From: Neorhizobium alkalisoli
Lineage (GTDB): Bacteria > Pseudomonadota > Alphaproteobacteria > Rhizobiales > Rhizobiaceae
Assembly (NCBI RefSeq): GCF_002968635.1
Contig: NZ_PVBN01000010.1
Location: 62,001 to 126,000, forward strand
Reading direction: 5' to 3'
Length of the DNA: 64,000 nt
Below are positions 36,196 to 46,854 of the stretch, piece after piece. Numbering within the stretch: position 1 is the first letter of the stretch; every line of letters begins with the position of its first letter. The notes beneath the pieces are model-generated. The model did not search any database. It worked only from the letters and a program-made list of their open reading frames with translations, and was not told the DNA's origin. Position numbers and translations under genes: made by a program.

Positions 36196-36612
36196 TCATC
36201 TCACTCGATAGGCCATGCCGAGGGAACGTGGGGCAGTCTCCCTGAAGCCGAACTGTTCGTAAAGCGTGTTGGCGGGCACATCCGCGATCAGGCTAACATA
36301 GGCAGTACCGGGGAGCTCGGCCTCCACATGGGACATCAATGCAGACATGATGGCCTTACCAAGTCCACGTCCGCGATGAGCGGGGTCGACCGCGATGTCG
36401 GTAATCTGGAAAAAGCATCCCCCATCGCCAATCAGTCGGCCCATTCCCACGATGGTTCCGTGATACAGGACAACGGCGGAGAAGAGCGTACCCTTTAGCC
36501 CAATTTTTGCAGCGTCCGAGGAAAACGCACTCAGTCCACCTGCAGCGCGCAGGCGCAAATAGTCTTCGACCGAGGGCACTTGGTGAGCGATTTGGTAAAC
36601 GGTGTCATTCAT
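36196..36612 (-). CDS. GNAT-family N-acetyltransferase
   Basis: A 138-residue GNAT protein with the acetyl-CoA-binding motif A, ITDIAVDPAHRGRGLGKAIM (the Q/RxxGxG/A loop is RGRGLG), and the C-terminal YEQFGFRET block. It follows the isochorismatase-like gene by 6 bp on the minus strand, so the two are probably one operon. The acceptor could be an amine, an amino acid or an antibiotic-like compound; the sequence does not say. Confidence 0.88.
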   Translation of the reverse strand: MNDTVYQIAHQVPSVEDYLRLRAAGGLSAFSSDAAKIGLKGTLFSAVVLYHGTIVGMGRLIGDGGCFFQITDIAVDPAHRGRGLGKAIMSALMSHVEAELPGTAYVSLIADVPANTLYEQFGFRETAPRSLGMAYRVR

Positions 36613-36618
36613 ATGGAT

Positions 36619-37173
36619 TTATCCATTTACCTGAATGCTGGTGAGTACCGTGTCGCTGTCAACGACCGCTGCAAAATCCGCCTCAAGCAGACCAACGGTG
36701 ACGTCGAATATCTCGCGCGCCGAGAGATTGGCCGAAGGCAGATCAAAGCCGAGGACTGCATCTTTAACAACAGTCATCTTAAAGCCAAGGTCTGCCCCTG
36801 CACGAACCGTTGAATTAACGCAGAAGCCCGCAACAGCGCCGGTCACGACCAATTGAGTGATATCCTCTTTGCGCAGATATTCTTCTAGTGTGGTCGTTGC
36901 GAAAGCAGAAGAGCTCTTCTTGAGGAATACAGGCTCGCTCTCATGCCCTTCAGCGCAGGGCATCGGCTCGAAACCTGGTGCGGTGGGGTGAAGTGGCGAC
37001 GCAACGTCGTCATCCTGATGTCGAACATGGATGACCGGCTTGCCTGCATCGCGAAAGGCCGTCGCCAAGCGCTTAATATGGCTTGGAGTATCCGGGTTAA
37101 CATGATCTCGCCCGCTATCGATGCGGTGCTGCATGAGTGTCTGCATGTCGATAATGATAAGTGCGGTATTCAT
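36619..37173 (-). CDS. Isochorismatase-family cysteine hydrolase
   Basis: A 184-residue cysteine hydrolase. The triad is apparent: Asp in ALIIIDMQ near residue 8, Lys in PVFLKKSSSAF and Cys in GAVAGFCVNST. The family includes isochorismatase, nicotinamidase, ureidoacrylate and carbamoylsarcosine hydrolases. The ATG at 37173 follows AGGACAGAGA and replaces the longer ORF start at 37224. It is first in a two-gene operon with the GNAT gene. The substrate is unknown. Confidence 0.88.
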   Translation of the reverse strand: MNTALIIIDMQTLMQHRIDSGRDHVNPDTPSHIKRLATAFRDAGKPVIHVRHQDDDVASPLHPTAPGFEPMPCAEGHESEPVFLKKSSSAFATTTLEEYLRKEDITQLVVTGAVAGFCVNSTVRAGADLGFKMTVVKDAVLGFDLPSANLSAREIFDVTVGLLEADFAAVVDSDTVLTSIQVNG

Positions 37174-37355
37174 TCTCTGTCCTGAACGCAACCTTTGTTG
37201 CGAGTTATGTGAGCATCTCTGCAAGGGCCAAACAGGCTCGCAAAAAGTCCCCGAGGTTTGTTTTAGTTTTGCGTCTGACGTCTAAAACGCAGCACAATAG
37301 GCATTTTTGCGACGACCTCAATGGCCGCGCCGAAGGTTACCCGCCCGTTTCACGC

Positions 37356-37710
37356 GGCTTTCTGGCGGTCGGCATCTTCGGGACCGACGATTTCTCACAC
37401 AACTTGCTTATCCTCACCGCAACGCAGTTGCTAACGCCCTCAATCCGGGCCGCTCAGGTCGCCGGCCTTCTCTACGTCTGGCGTAACGTCGTGCAGGTCG
37501 CGACCTCCTATCCGATCGGCGTTCTGGCGGATCGCTACGGCCAACGCAATATACCAGTGATCGGCTACGCCTTGGGCGTGCTCACCGCACTCGCCTTTGC
37601 TGTGAGCGTACTCAATGTCGCCCCCGTTGCCGGCATTTTCTTTGTCGCCGGGCTTCATGTCGCCATCTCAGCGGTCACCGTCGATTCGATTGCTTCCTGC
37701 ACGGCGGATT
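37356..37710 (+). pseudogene. MFS transporter fragment
   Basis: About 115 residues matching the C-terminal half of a major facilitator transporter (GLLYVWRNVVQVATSYPIGV, then LADRYGQR, then GIFFVAGLHVA). There is no plausible start or remaining helices on either side, and the frame runs into unrelated sequence after VDSIAS. It is a relic in a stretch of debris extending to 39147. Confidence 0.7.
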
Positions 37711-37899
37711 GTGAGATTGCTCAGGATCACGAACCAATGTCAGAAAGGCGAGTACCGCAAGCGTGCCTGGGATCAAGATGGAAGCAGGTGCGAAGAAATC
37801 GACGGGAAAATTGAACGCCCTGATAGCAGCATGTACGTCCCCGGCCGGAGGAAACTACATCTGGTCAAATGCCGCTTGGAGCTTTGATTGGCGCAGCTG

Positions 37900-38000
37900 C
37901 TACGCAACAGCTTTCCCGGTTGCATCGAGTTGCCCCAGCTGCGAGGCGAGCTCGTGCGCAGGCCTTGGCTTGCTGAACAAGTAACCCCTGGACCTCGGAG
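37900..38000 (-). pseudogene. EAL-domain protein C-terminal remnant
   Basis: On the minus strand the last residues of a c-di-GMP phosphodiesterase domain can be read: EVQG, then after one extra T, YLFSKPRPAHELASQLGQLD, and a stop at 37902-37900. EVQGYLFSKP is a hallmark of EAL C-termini. The rest of the gene is gone. Confidence 0.6.
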
Positions 38001-38037
38001 CCATGGACATCGCGGTGAGGACCGCGGTGTCCATGGC
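38000..38037. repeat. Long hairpin (16-bp inverted repeat)
   Basis: GCCATGGACATCGCGG (38000-38015) and CCGCGGTGTCCATGGC (38022-38037) pair over 16 bp with a single T-G mismatch and a 6-nt loop. There is no T-run. It lies at the break point of the EAL remnant and next to IS5 debris, so it may be the scar of an inserted element or an extragenic hairpin. Confidence 0.6.
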
Positions 38038-38189
38038 GAGCCCACCAATCATCGAGGAACTTCAATAGGGAAAGCGCCATGTGTGGACTTTGCGAGCACC
38101 GCGAAACGATCTATTGAGCTTGGATAATGCGCTTATCTGATATCATCATCGCGACCCTCGCCATCGCCCTTTCTGCAACAGGGGCAGAC

Positions 38190-38626
38190 GCTCAATCGTC
38201 TCGCCAAAGCTTCGTCGTACCAACAGGCAGCGGTGGAGTTCTGGTCGAAAGCTTCGGAGATTGTGCAAGGGCAGTTTGCCCGCCATTGTGATCTTGAGCG
38301 GCAGCAAGGGCTTTGGGCGCCCACAAGCCTGTCGCTCGCCATTCGTAGAAATAGGACTGCACAGTTGTAAAGGGCGGAAAATCCCTGGGCATCATCCGCC
38401 ACTGGCACCCCGTCGTGGCGATGTAAAGCAACGCATTCACGACCTCGCGAAGATCGGTGCTGCCCCCATTCCCGGTCCGTCAGATCGCTTGCATACCGCA
38501 TTGCGCGTCGGGCATATCGCCGACGGGTGAAATCAGTCCAGCCCATTGTGGTCTCCGTTCGTCCTAAGCAAACAAACAGAACCACAACCGGCTGATTTCA
38601 CTCAACTCTTTTTCGGTCAGGCTCTA
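38190..38626 (-). mobile_element. IS5-family element remnant
   Basis: Minus-strand frames show pieces of an IS5-family transposase: MGWTDFTRRRYARRAMRY, SDLTDREW, then in another frame VNALLYIATTGCQWRMMPRD and FPPFTTVQSYFYEWR. Sequence between the pieces is missing and the frames disagree, so the gene is dead. The element end is probably near 38626, where GAGCCTGACCGAAAAAGAGT reads inward on the minus strand. The other end has been lost. Confidence 0.7.
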
Positions 38627-39147
38627 AGAGAATTTTGCCTGAAGTGGGCTCCAGCCACGTTGGACAATTCTCTGCAGTCTATAGATCGCACTACAGCGCG
38701 AGACCCCTTCAGAGACCCGGAAGCGCTGCTCAGCAGTTTAGCGGATGCCAAGTGGCTGGGCTGCATAATTGTATCCATATTCCGCACCCGCTAGCCACAT
38801 CTCGCGCGAAACTGCCATCCCATTGATCGAACGAGAGCCTAAGCTGAGTGGATAAAAGGTTTTCGTTAACCATCTCAACGGCAAATAGTAGTCGCGCCTC
38901 GCGTGAATCACGCGCAGAAGCTGCATCGCATACTGCTCGAATGACTTGAAGCGGTGTCTTTCAAAACGACTTTTATGTGAGCCATGATGGCGCTTTTCCG
39001 CCCGGTGGAATGACTCTCGCCGAGTACACTTTATCACTTCGAACAGGAGCCATGAGGACTACCTGTGCGCCCGGGGGGAGCATCTGTCCATCGCTGGATA
39101 CCCGCCTTTAATTACCCTCCCTGACAACAGCTATCCCTCCCAAACCT
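38627..39147. other. Intergenic debris before the chemoreceptor gene
   Basis: About 520 bp with no supported gene. A minus-strand 99-codon frame (38738-39037) and short plus-strand frames have no recognisable domain. The last part must hold the promoter of the chemoreceptor gene, but I see no clear -35/-10 pair. Confidence 0.4.
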
Positions 39148-41169
39148 ATGGGCAAACCTGTCATGACACAGTTCAAGCATCTGAAAACATCGCTCAAGAT
39201 CACCATCACCTTTGCCATACTGCTCGTCGTCGCCTCAACCGTGAGCATCCTCAACTATCGCAGCATCCATTTCGTCGACGAGACGAATGGCTGGATCCAG
39301 CACACCAATGAAGTGATCCGTGCCACGAACCGCGTCCTGCTGGGCATGGTGAACCAAGAGACCGGCGTTCGGGGCTATCTCGTCTCGGGCAAAGACGATT
39401 TCCTGGGGCCGTATCGCAGCGGCATTCAGGGCTACGACACCGCCTTCGCACAGGTGAAGGAACTCACCGCCGATAACCCGGTGCAGCAGAAGCGGCTTGC
39501 GGACCTTCATGAGCAGGCAATGGCATGGCGTACCAATGTCGCGGAAAAGGAGATCGCGCTGATGCGCGACCCCAAGACCATCGAAGAGGCACGATCGATG
39601 GAAACTCAGGGTGCCGGCAAGGCGTACATGGATACGCTGCGCGGCATCATCAACGACATCCAGGGGGAGGAACGCGCGCTCATGGACGTGCGTAGCGCCG
39701 CCGGGAAGGCGGCGGTATCGTCCTCCGATTGGGTGAGTATCGGAGGACTCGTCGGCATGGCAGCATTCGCCCTGCTTGCCGGTTTTGCCCTCTATCGGGG
39801 CGTTGCGGCGCCGATCGGCAGCACGACACACGTCATGCGTACGCTTGCCGATGGCAACCTTAATGTTGCAGTACCGTTCACCGATCTCAAGAACGAGCTT
39901 GGCGAGATGGCCCGTGCGGTGGAAGTGTTCAAGCAGAACGGCATCAGGGTGCGCGAACTGAACGCGCAGGAAGCGGCACTGCAAGCGAAAAGCGCCGATC
40001 TGCAGTCGAGCATCGGCGAGGTCGTCTCGGCGGCGGTCGCCGGCGACTTCACCCGCCGGATCAGCAAGGACTACGACAATGCCGACCTCAACCGCTTCGC
40101 CGCCCAGGTGAACGAGCTGGTGACCTCCGTCGACCGTGGCGTTGCCGAAACCCGCCGGGTTATCTCAGCGCTGGCGGAAGGCGACCTCACCGAAACGATG
40201 CGCGGCGAGTTCCAGGGCGCCTTCGGCGAGCTTCAGGCCAACGTCAACCAGACGATGGCGAATCTGCGCTCCGTGCTCGGCGAGGTGCGCGCGGCAATCG
40301 ACACAATCAATGGCGGCGCCAGCGAGATGCGCATGGCTTCCGACGACCTTTCCAAGCGTACCGAGCAGCAGGCGGCCTCGCTAGAGGAAACCTCCTCGGC
40401 ACTCGAGGAAATCACCGTCGCGGTGAAGAGCTCGACCGAGCGAGCGCTGGAAGCGAGCCATATGGTCGACGAGGCACGGCGCTCTACCGAGCAGTCGAGC
40501 GCCGTTGTCAAGGATGCGGTCTCGGCGATGGGACGCATCGAGCAGGCTTCCGGCGAGATCGGCCAGATCATCAACGTCATCGACGAGATCGCCTTCCAGA
40601 CCAACCTCCTGGCGCTGAATGCCGGGGTGGAGGCCGCTCGCGCAGGTGATGCCGGCAAGGGTTTTGCCGTCGTCGCCCAGGAGGTGCGGGAGCTTGCCCA
40701 GCGTTCGGCCGGCGCCGCCAAGGACATCAAGGCACTGATTTCACGCTCGGGCGAGGAGGTCGGTTCCGGCGTCAAGCTGGTGACGGCGACCGGCGAGGCA
40801 CTCGGCCTGATCCAGGGGCATGTCGTCAAGATCAATGAGCATGTCCATTCGATCGCCACCGCCGCCAAGGAACAGTCGACTGGCCTGTCGGAGGTCAACA
40901 CCGCCGTCAACCAGATGGACCAGATGACGCAGCAGAATGCGGCGATGGTCGAGGAATCGACTGCCTCCACCAACCGGCTGGCGGAAGAGGCCGCAAACCT
41001 GGCGGGGCTGATCGCCCGCTTCAAGCTCGAGGTCGGAGCTGTACGGGCCGTAACCCCCGGCAGCAAGCCCGTCAGTTCGCCGGCGCGTGCTCTCACCCGC
41101 AAGCTCGCCGGTGCTTTTGGCGGCAGGGCCGCCACGGCGGCAGCTGTTGATATCTGGGAGGAGTTTTGA
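39148..41169 (+). CDS. Methyl-accepting chemotaxis protein with CHASE3 sensor
   Basis: A 673-residue membrane chemoreceptor. A TM helix at about 15-35 is followed by a CHASE3-type periplasmic domain ([13 protein letters not shown] is its signature), a second TM near 195-215, HAMP segments and the cytoplasmic hairpin with the highly conserved tip [20 protein letters not shown]. It ends in DIWEEF, a rhizobial version of the C-terminal tether for CheR/CheB. The stop overlaps the cheW start as TGATG. The ATG at 39163 is an alternative start. It senses an unknown periplasmic ligand and signals through CheW-CheA encoded elsewhere. Confidence 0.93.
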   Translation: MGKPVMTQFKHLKTSLKITITFAILLVVASTVSILNYRSIHFVDETNGWIQHTNEVIRATNRVLLGMVNQETGVRGYLVSGKDDFLGPYRSGIQGYDTAFAQVKELTADNPVQQKRLADLHEQAMAWRTNVAEKEIALMRDPKTIEEARSMETQGAGKAYMDTLRGIINDIQGEERALMDVRSAAGKAAVSSSDWVSIGGLVGMAAFALLAGFALYRGVAAPIGSTTHVMRTLADGNLNVAVPFTDLKNELGEMARAVEVFKQNGIRVRELNAQEAALQAKSADLQSSIGEVVSAAVAGDFTRRISKDYDNADLNRFAAQVNELVTSVDRGVAETRRVISALAEGDLTETMRGEFQGAFGELQANVNQTMANLRSVLGEVRAAIDTINGGASEMRMASDDLSKRTEQQAASLEETSSALEEITVAVKSSTERALEASHMVDEARRSTEQSSAVVKDAVSAMGRIEQASGEIGQIINVIDEIAFQTNLLALNAGVEAARAGDAGKGFAVVAQEVRELAQRSAGAAKDIKALISRSGEEVGSGVKLVTATGEALGLIQGHVVKINEHVHSIATAAKEQSTGLSEVNTAVNQMDQMTQQNAAMVEESTASTNRLAEEAANLAGLIARFKLEVGAVRAVTPGSKPVSSPARALTRKLAGAFGGRAATAAAVDIWEEF

Positions 41170-41645
41170 TGACTGGATCGCGTGCTGTTCAGATGCAGGG
41201 CACGACGATGGAAATCATTGCTTTCCATCTCGGCGACCAGCAGTTTTGCATCAAGACCACCTCGATCCGGGAAATCCGGGGATGGGCAGCGGCGACGCCG
41301 CTGCCCCACTCACCGCCCGATGTCATCGGCGTCATGAACCTGCGTGGATCCGTAATACCGATCATTGATTTGGCCGCGCGACTTGGGGTTCGCAGCACGG
41401 TCGACACCGCGCGCGCGGCCATCGTCGTCGCGGAAGTGGGGCATAGCGTCGTCGGCCTGGTTGTCGACCAGGTCTCGGATATCCTCTCGATCCGAGGCGA
41501 TCAGATCCAGCCGGCGCCCGATCTCGGCATCGCCTTCGATCCCAGCTTCTTGCACGGCATCATTCCGCTTGAACGCGGCATGGTCTGCTTCCTCGATCTC
41601 GACCACATGTTTGCAAATCTCGACGAGACGGCGAACGCAGCCTAA
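41169..41645 (+). CDS. cheW: CheW-like chemotaxis coupling protein
   Basis: A 158-residue single-domain CheW, which links receptors to the CheA kinase. Hallmarks are FHLGDQQFCIKTTSIREIRG at the N-terminus, VIGVMNLRGSVIPIIDLAAR, the VDQVSDILSI segment, and a C-terminal HGIIPLERGMVCFLDLDHMF. Its ATG overlaps the receptor stop by one base, so receptor and coupler are made together. Remnants of a second receptor-CheW pair occur at 44688-46854. Confidence 0.93.
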   Translation: MTGSRAVQMQGTTMEIIAFHLGDQQFCIKTTSIREIRGWAAATPLPHSPPDVIGVMNLRGSVIPIIDLAARLGVRSTVDTARAAIVVAEVGHSVVGLVVDQVSDILSIRGDQIQPAPDLGIAFDPSFLHGIIPLERGMVCFLDLDHMFANLDETANAA

Positions 41646-41721
41646 TCGCTAACCATCAAATCGTACGCGCGGTTTCCAGCGGAAACCGCGCCCATCGCCA
41701 AAAGCCAAGAGAGAAAATCGA

Positions 41722-41880
41722 ATGCCCCGAGCCGTCGTGTTGCCACCTGACAACCAGAACTGCCCGCAACTCCTCGAAATATTCGAGCAGAAGCATAGTG
41801 AAGTACTGCAGATAACATTCAGGGGGACGCCGAAGGATCGGTCGCGAAACCGATCAGCCTATCCATTATCCGCGGTCTGA
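41722..41880 (+). CDS. Small ORF downstream of cheW, possibly a truncated STAS-type protein
   Basis: A 52-codon frame begins MPRAVVLPPDNQNCPQLLEI after AGAGAG. The VVLPP start and LLEIFEQKHSEVLQI segment vaguely recall the small STAS proteins that follow cheW in rhizobial chemotaxis operons, but it stops at about half their length. It may be a truncated gene or spurious. The rest of 41881-42096 shows nothing beyond the strong AGGAGGA ribosome site of the next gene. Confidence 0.3.
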   Translation: MPRAVVLPPDNQNCPQLLEIFEQKHSEVLQITFRGTPKDRSRNRSAYPLSAV

Positions 41881-42096
41881 TCCCTATTGCGCAACGAATG
41901 GCGGTTCCCTCTCAAGAGCGGAGCATTTTGTTAAGCTCCTCATAGGCTAATCGCCCCACGCTTGCTGCATTGGCCTTCGGATATCGACGGCGCCGCCAAG
42001 CCTCCAGATCCGCTCGAATGACTTGTGCGTGATTTCCCAATGAGAATTCAGCCGGTTGCATGATGTCACTGGTCTGTTGCGACCAGGAGGACATTC

Positions 42097-44277
42097 ATGA
42101 GGCAGCTCTCGCGCAAGGCATCCAGCGTTGCCTTTCAGGTAGACGACGCATTTGCCCGCCCCGAACTGGCTGTGCGCACCAGCAGAATTGCCGATCTTGC
42201 CGAGCACAGACGCGCGGAGGAGAGGCTCACGGAAGCACTGGACTTCGCTGAAGGGGTTATCGCTGTACTTCCCGACATTCTGTTCGAGATGGATCGAAAC
42301 GGCCGATACCTGCAGGTCTGGACAAAGCATCCGGAGACACTGGCGGCAACTGAGGAATACCTGCTCGGCAGGACGCTAGACGAAGTCCTGCCGCCTGAGG
42401 AGGCGGCCATCGCACTCCAGGCCATCCGCGAGGCCGATGAGAGAGGGGCCAGCGACGGCCACACGATTCGTATCGTGCAGCACAACGGGGAGACCCGTTG
42501 GTATGAACATTACATTGCAAAAAGCCCTGGCAGCAAACCTTCCAACCAGACGTTTCTTGCGCTATCGCGCGATATTACGGAACGGAAGCAGGTGGAGCGT
42601 GTCCTTGACGAAGCCCGAACACGTCTGCTCACGGTGCTTCAGACCATTCCCGACATGGTATGGCTGAAGGATGTGGATGGCGTTTACCTGCTCTGCAACC
42701 ATGCATTTGAGCGGCTGGTCGGCAAGTCAGAGCCGGAGATCATTGGCAAGACGGATTTCGATCTGTTCGATGCCGACCGGGCCCGAGTCTTGCGCGAAAC
42801 GGATCTTGCGGCCATGAGCGCCAGTAATGCCTTCGTCAACGAGGAATGGGTGACGAGCGGCGACAGCGGGCAGAGCATTCTTCTCGAAAGACGAAAAGTC
42901 CCGATCATCGATGCCGAGGGAAGGACGACGGGGATTCTCGGCGTGGCGCGCGACATTACAGAGCTGAACAGCTCCCGCGAGAAAATCTATCGGATGGCTT
43001 TTTACGATTCGCTCACGTCGTTGCCAAATCGAGCGCTGTTCCAGGAGCGTCTGGGACAACTCGTCGCCGGCCGCTCGTCCGAGCGTCAGCGAGCGGGCAT
43101 CATGATGATCGACCTCGATCATTTCAAGACCATAAACGACACGATGGGGCATCCTGTCGGGGACGAACTGCTTTGTGAGGCTGCCAGGCGTTTCCAGACA
43201 AGCGTGCGTGCGGGCGATACTGTTGCGCGTCTCAGCGGTGACGAATTCGCCATTCTCTTACCGGACATCCGACAGGGGGAGGAACTGGCCGATATTGCGA
43301 GAAAGATGCTCGAAACATTTGACGAACCGTTCCTGCTGAATGGCAAGGAGGTGTTCGTCTCGTGCAGCATCGGAGTCGCACTTCACCCTGATGACAGTAC
43401 AGATGCCGACGATCTCCTGAAATACGCCGATTCCGCAATGTATTCGGCAAAGCGACTGGAACGAGGCAGCTTTCAATTCTATTCGAAGGAATTGACGGCC
43501 AGCGCGCAAGAACGGTTGATGCTGGGATCGGAACTGCGCCGGGCGATCGAGCGCGGCGAACTTGAGGTTCACTACCAGCCCAAGGTGCTTTTGGCGAACA
43601 ACATGATGATCGGCTCCGAGGCCCTGCTGCGGTGGCATCACCGGCAGATGGGCATGGTTCCTCCGGCGCGATTCATCCCGGTTGCGGAAGACATCGGGCT
43701 GATCGTGGATTTGGGTCGATGGGTGCTTCGCGAGGCTTGCCAAACAGCTGCAGAGCTGAACGCCGAAGGCCTACCGCCTCATAAGGTGGCAATCAATCTC
43801 TCACCCAAACAATTCCAACGCCTTGGTCTGGTAAAGACGATAGCCGATATCCTCGAAGAAACGGCTTGTCGTCCTGAGTGGATCGAGGTGGAGATCACCG
43901 AAAGCCTTCTGCTCGATCAGGAAGACGAAACGCTGAGGACACTTTCTGCCCTGCGGGCCATGGGGATCTCGATCGCCATCGATGATTTCGGCACAGGCTA
44001 TTCCGCGCTTAGCTATTTGGCTCGTTTTCCCATCGACACACTGAAAATCGACCGATCATTCATTAACAGCGTCGACAAGCGTAGCGCGGAGCTTGTCAAG
44101 GCGATTCTCTCCTTCGCACGCTGCCTTGGGCAGAACGTGGTTGCGGAAGGTGTCGAGACGAGGGAACAAGCGGCCTTCTTGGTGAATAATGGATGCGAGG
44201 CGGCGCAAGGGTTCCGTTACAGCAAAGCCATACCAAAAAGCGAAATTGTGAAGTTGCCGCAGTTTCTGGGTGTTTGA
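42097..44277 (+). CDS. PAS-PAS-GGDEF-EAL c-di-GMP turnover protein
   Basis: A 726-residue soluble signalling protein. Two PAS domains (about 48-160 and 170-295, each ending in a DITE motif) precede a GGDEF domain and an EAL domain. The GGDEF signature is SGDEF, a variant often still active, and an I-site RxxD (RAGD) lies five residues upstream. The EAL domain has SEALLRW, the NLSPKQFQ and ITESLL blocks, DDFGTGYS and EGVET, so the phosphodiesterase site looks complete. No membrane segments. AGGAGGA precedes the start. Which activity dominates is not predictable. Confidence 0.92.
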   Translation: MRQLSRKASSVAFQVDDAFARPELAVRTSRIADLAEHRRAEERLTEALDFAEGVIAVLPDILFEMDRNGRYLQVWTKHPETLAATEEYLLGRTLDEVLPPEEAAIALQAIREADERGASDGHTIRIVQHNGETRWYEHYIAKSPGSKPSNQTFLALSRDITERKQVERVLDEARTRLLTVLQTIPDMVWLKDVDGVYLLCNHAFERLVGKSEPEIIGKTDFDLFDADRARVLRETDLAAMSASNAFVNEEWVTSGDSGQSILLERRKVPIIDAEGRTTGILGVARDITELNSSREKIYRMAFYDSLTSLPNRALFQERLGQLVAGRSSERQRAGIMMIDLDHFKTINDTMGHPVGDELLCEAARRFQTSVRAGDTVARLSGDEFAILLPDIRQGEELADIARKMLETFDEPFLLNGKEVFVSCSIGVALHPDDSTDADDLLKYADSAMYSAKRLERGSFQFYSKELTASAQERLMLGSELRRAIERGELEVHYQPKVLLANNMMIGSEALLRWHHRQMGMVPPARFIPVAEDIGLIVDLGRWVLREACQTAAELNAEGLPPHKVAINLSPKQFQRLGLVKTIADILEETACRPEWIEVEITESLLLDQEDETLRTLSALRAMGISIAIDDFGTGYSALSYLARFPIDTLKIDRSFINSVDKRSAELVKAILSFARCLGQNVVAEGVETREQAAFLVNNGCEAAQGFRYSKAIPKSEIVKLPQFLGV

Positions 44278-44687
44278 TCTAGATTGATCCCCAGGGTCCC
44301 TCTGTTGTCACGCCAGTCAGTTAAAACGGTGCGACTTTGCCGTGGAGGTGACGGAAAACGTGCATCACTTGTATGACAGTTGTTCAATCAGCGCACGGCC
44401 CTTTTGTGGGCAGCTTTCGGCCTTCGTTGCCGCACTCGCAGCTCCGCAGGAGAAACCCCTGCGTAGGAGAAATTCACGTTCACCGAGGCGACTATAATTG
44501 ATCCGAAATGTGCGACAGAATCCGGATCGCGCGGATCAATCATCCCGTAAGATCAAAATTTACACTTCATAAATCACCGCTCCCTTTTTTAGGATCATCC
44601 GATGAGATGCAATCTGCGCCTCGTGCCGCCATGAAGACGGTTTCGGAATATCAGATTTTCGCAATCCCTGCCTTCAGGAGCATCTAC
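44278..44687. other. Intergenic region before the decayed chemoreceptor
   Basis: No gene. A short frame that starts at 44508 is simply the in-frame extension of the receptor gene. The region includes CAGGAG at 44675-44680, the ribosome site of the decayed receptor. Confidence 0.45.
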
Positions 44688-46645
44688 ATGAATCGTTTTT
44701 TCGGCTTTGGAATTGGCACCCGCCTGGGCACCGGCTTCGGCTTCCTCCTTCTCCTCATGCTCGCGTTGGCGCAGTATTCAGTGACCTAGGTCAACACCAT
44801 CAATCGCGATCTTAGCCAGATCAACGACGTCAACAGCGTTAATCAGCGCTTTGCCATCAATTACCGCGGCAGCATGCCGATCGGGCTTGCAATCCGGGAT
44901 GTTACCCTGGTCGAAGCATCTGCAGACCGGCAGGTAGCGGTGGAACTGATTGCAAAACTGGCCGACGCCTATGCCGTCAACGAGAAAAAAATGGCGCAGA
45001 TGGTGTCTTCGCCGGCGGGCGCCTCGGCCGAGGAAAGGACAATCCTTGCTGAGATTGCCGACATCCAATCGAAAACCATTCCGCTCGTGGCCCAGATCAT
45101 CGATCTGCAGGTAAAAGGCGATGGAGCGCAGGCCAAGAAAATCCTTCTTGAACAGGCCCGTCCGCTGTTCGTCGCTTGGCTCGGCGCAATCAACGAATTC
45201 ATCGATTACCAGGAGACCCTGAACCAGAAGGTCGGCGGCGACGTTCGTCAGTCCGCCAGCGGTTTCCAGACTTTGGCGTTCGGCTCACTGGCCGGCGCCA
45301 TCATATTGGCGATCGTCGTGGCCTTTTTTGCAAGCCGCTCGATTGCGAAACCGATCGCAAAGTTGCAATCGGCACTGCAGCACATGGCTGGCGGAGAAGG
45401 GGTCGCAACCGATTCCACGCTCGATATACGCCGCGACGAGATCGGCGATCTTGCGCGCGCCGTCGGCGCCTTGCGCGACGCACTCAGTGCACAGGCGACG
45501 CACCGGGCCGAGAACGACGCGAGACGCGCCGCTGCAGAACGCGAGCAGAAGGCGCCGCGAGGGAGCGTGAGGCTGCCGCAACAGAAACCAACGATGCCGT
45601 TGCGCAATTGGGGCAGGCGCTTGAGGCAATGGCCGACGGCGATCTCGCCTTCCGCCTCGGCCGGCCATTCGGTCCGGCGCTCGACACGCTACGCATAAAC
45701 TTCAACAATTCCGCCGACAAGTTGCAGTCGTCCTTGAAAGCGATTGGCGGCAACGCGTTCTCGATCGACGCTGGTGCAGCCGAAATCAGCACGGCCTCCA
45801 ACGACCTTGCTCGCCGCACGGAACAGCAGGCTGCTTCCCTCGAAGAAACTGCAGCCGCGCTCGACGAGATTACAGCAACCGTTAATGGCTCGACCGCACG
45901 CGCTGAAGAGGCGCGCACTGTTGTTGCCAAAACCCGGCAGAATGCCGAACGGTCGGGCGCCGTCGTCAAGCGCGCCGTCCTTGCGATGGGGCAAATCGAA
46001 AGTTCGTCCAGCGAGATCAACAACATCATCAGCGTCATCGACGAAATCGCCTTCCAGACGAATCTCCTGGCGCTCAATGCCGGCGTTGAAGCGGCCCGTG
46101 CGGGCGAGGCCGGCAAGGGTTTTGCCGTGGTGGCACAGGAAGTGCGGGAATTGGCGCAGCGCTCCGCCAGGGCCGCCAAGGAAATCAAACAATTGATCCA
46201 CACATCCGCCGAACAGGTGCGCTCCGGCGTGGCGCTCGTTGACGAAACAGGCAAGGCTCTGACGGAAATTGTCCTCGAAGTGCAGGAGATCAACCGCCAT
46301 GTCGATTCGATCGTTGAATCGGCAAAGGAGCAGTCGACGGCTCTGAGGGAAATCAACAAGGCCGTCAATGCGATGGATCAATCGACCCAGCAGAACGCCG
46401 CGATGGTCGAGGAGACGTCGGCCGCCGCCGGACAAAAACTGGCAGCTGAAGCAGCAGCGCTTTCAGCACAGCTGGCAAAGTTCCGCTTCGATGGTGCAAA
46501 GTCGGTGACCGTCCGTCAAGCGGGCCTCGCCCCCCTGCCGAGATCCTCTGCGCCTGCTGCCATGATCCGCAGAATTTCATCCGCGTTCACTGGTGGAAAG
46601 CCCCGAGCCGCGGCTGCGGTGTCGGCGGATTGGGAGGAATTCTAA
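44688..46645 (+). pseudogene. Methyl-accepting chemotaxis protein, nonsense and frameshift mutated
   Basis: A receptor of about 650 residues with an N-terminal TM helix (FGFLLLLMLALAQYSVT), a four-helix-bundle sensor, a second TM, HAMP and the conserved tip [20 protein letters not shown], ending ADWEEF. The start ATG at 44688 follows CAGGAG. A TAG at 44787-44789 stops translation after 33 residues, probably from a CAG codon. Around 45550 the frame shifts (REQKAPRG in one, [18 protein letters not shown] in the other). The intact paralogue is at 39148. Both lesions are needed to explain the sequence, so this looks like real decay. Confidence 0.88.
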
Positions 46646-46682
46646 CGGCTGGTGACGAAGGTGAATTCACTTCCGCAACAGC

Positions 46683-46854
46683 GTGTCGGCGCTTTTTCCA
46701 TTGACGCTCGTTGATGGCGGGTCGGACATCCTCGCGATTTGCTTGGGTCAGGTTCACCGGTGCCCGAAATCCCACGGCTTTGGGGAGACGCCTCGCTGAA
46801 GGCATCATCACGCTTGAAAGCTGTATGATCTGCTCCCTGAGCGCGCTTGCCTAG
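46683..46854 (+). pseudogene. CheW remnant downstream of the decayed receptor
   Basis: Three out-of-frame pieces align in order with the intact CheW at 41169: LVDGGSDILAI, then VPEIPRLWGDAS, then EGIITLESCMICSLSALA with a stop at 46852-46854. They match VDQVSDILSI, APDLGIAFDPS and HGIIPLERGMVCFLDL. The N-terminal half is missing. This shows that an mcp-cheW pair was present twice. Confidence 0.6.

Noticed and set aside
40233..41309. A 358-codon minus-strand frame
   Set aside because: It is the mirror of the conserved chemoreceptor signalling domain. The same serine/alanine-rich antisense frame appears opposite the second receptor (45484-46368), showing that it is a by-product of receptor codon usage.
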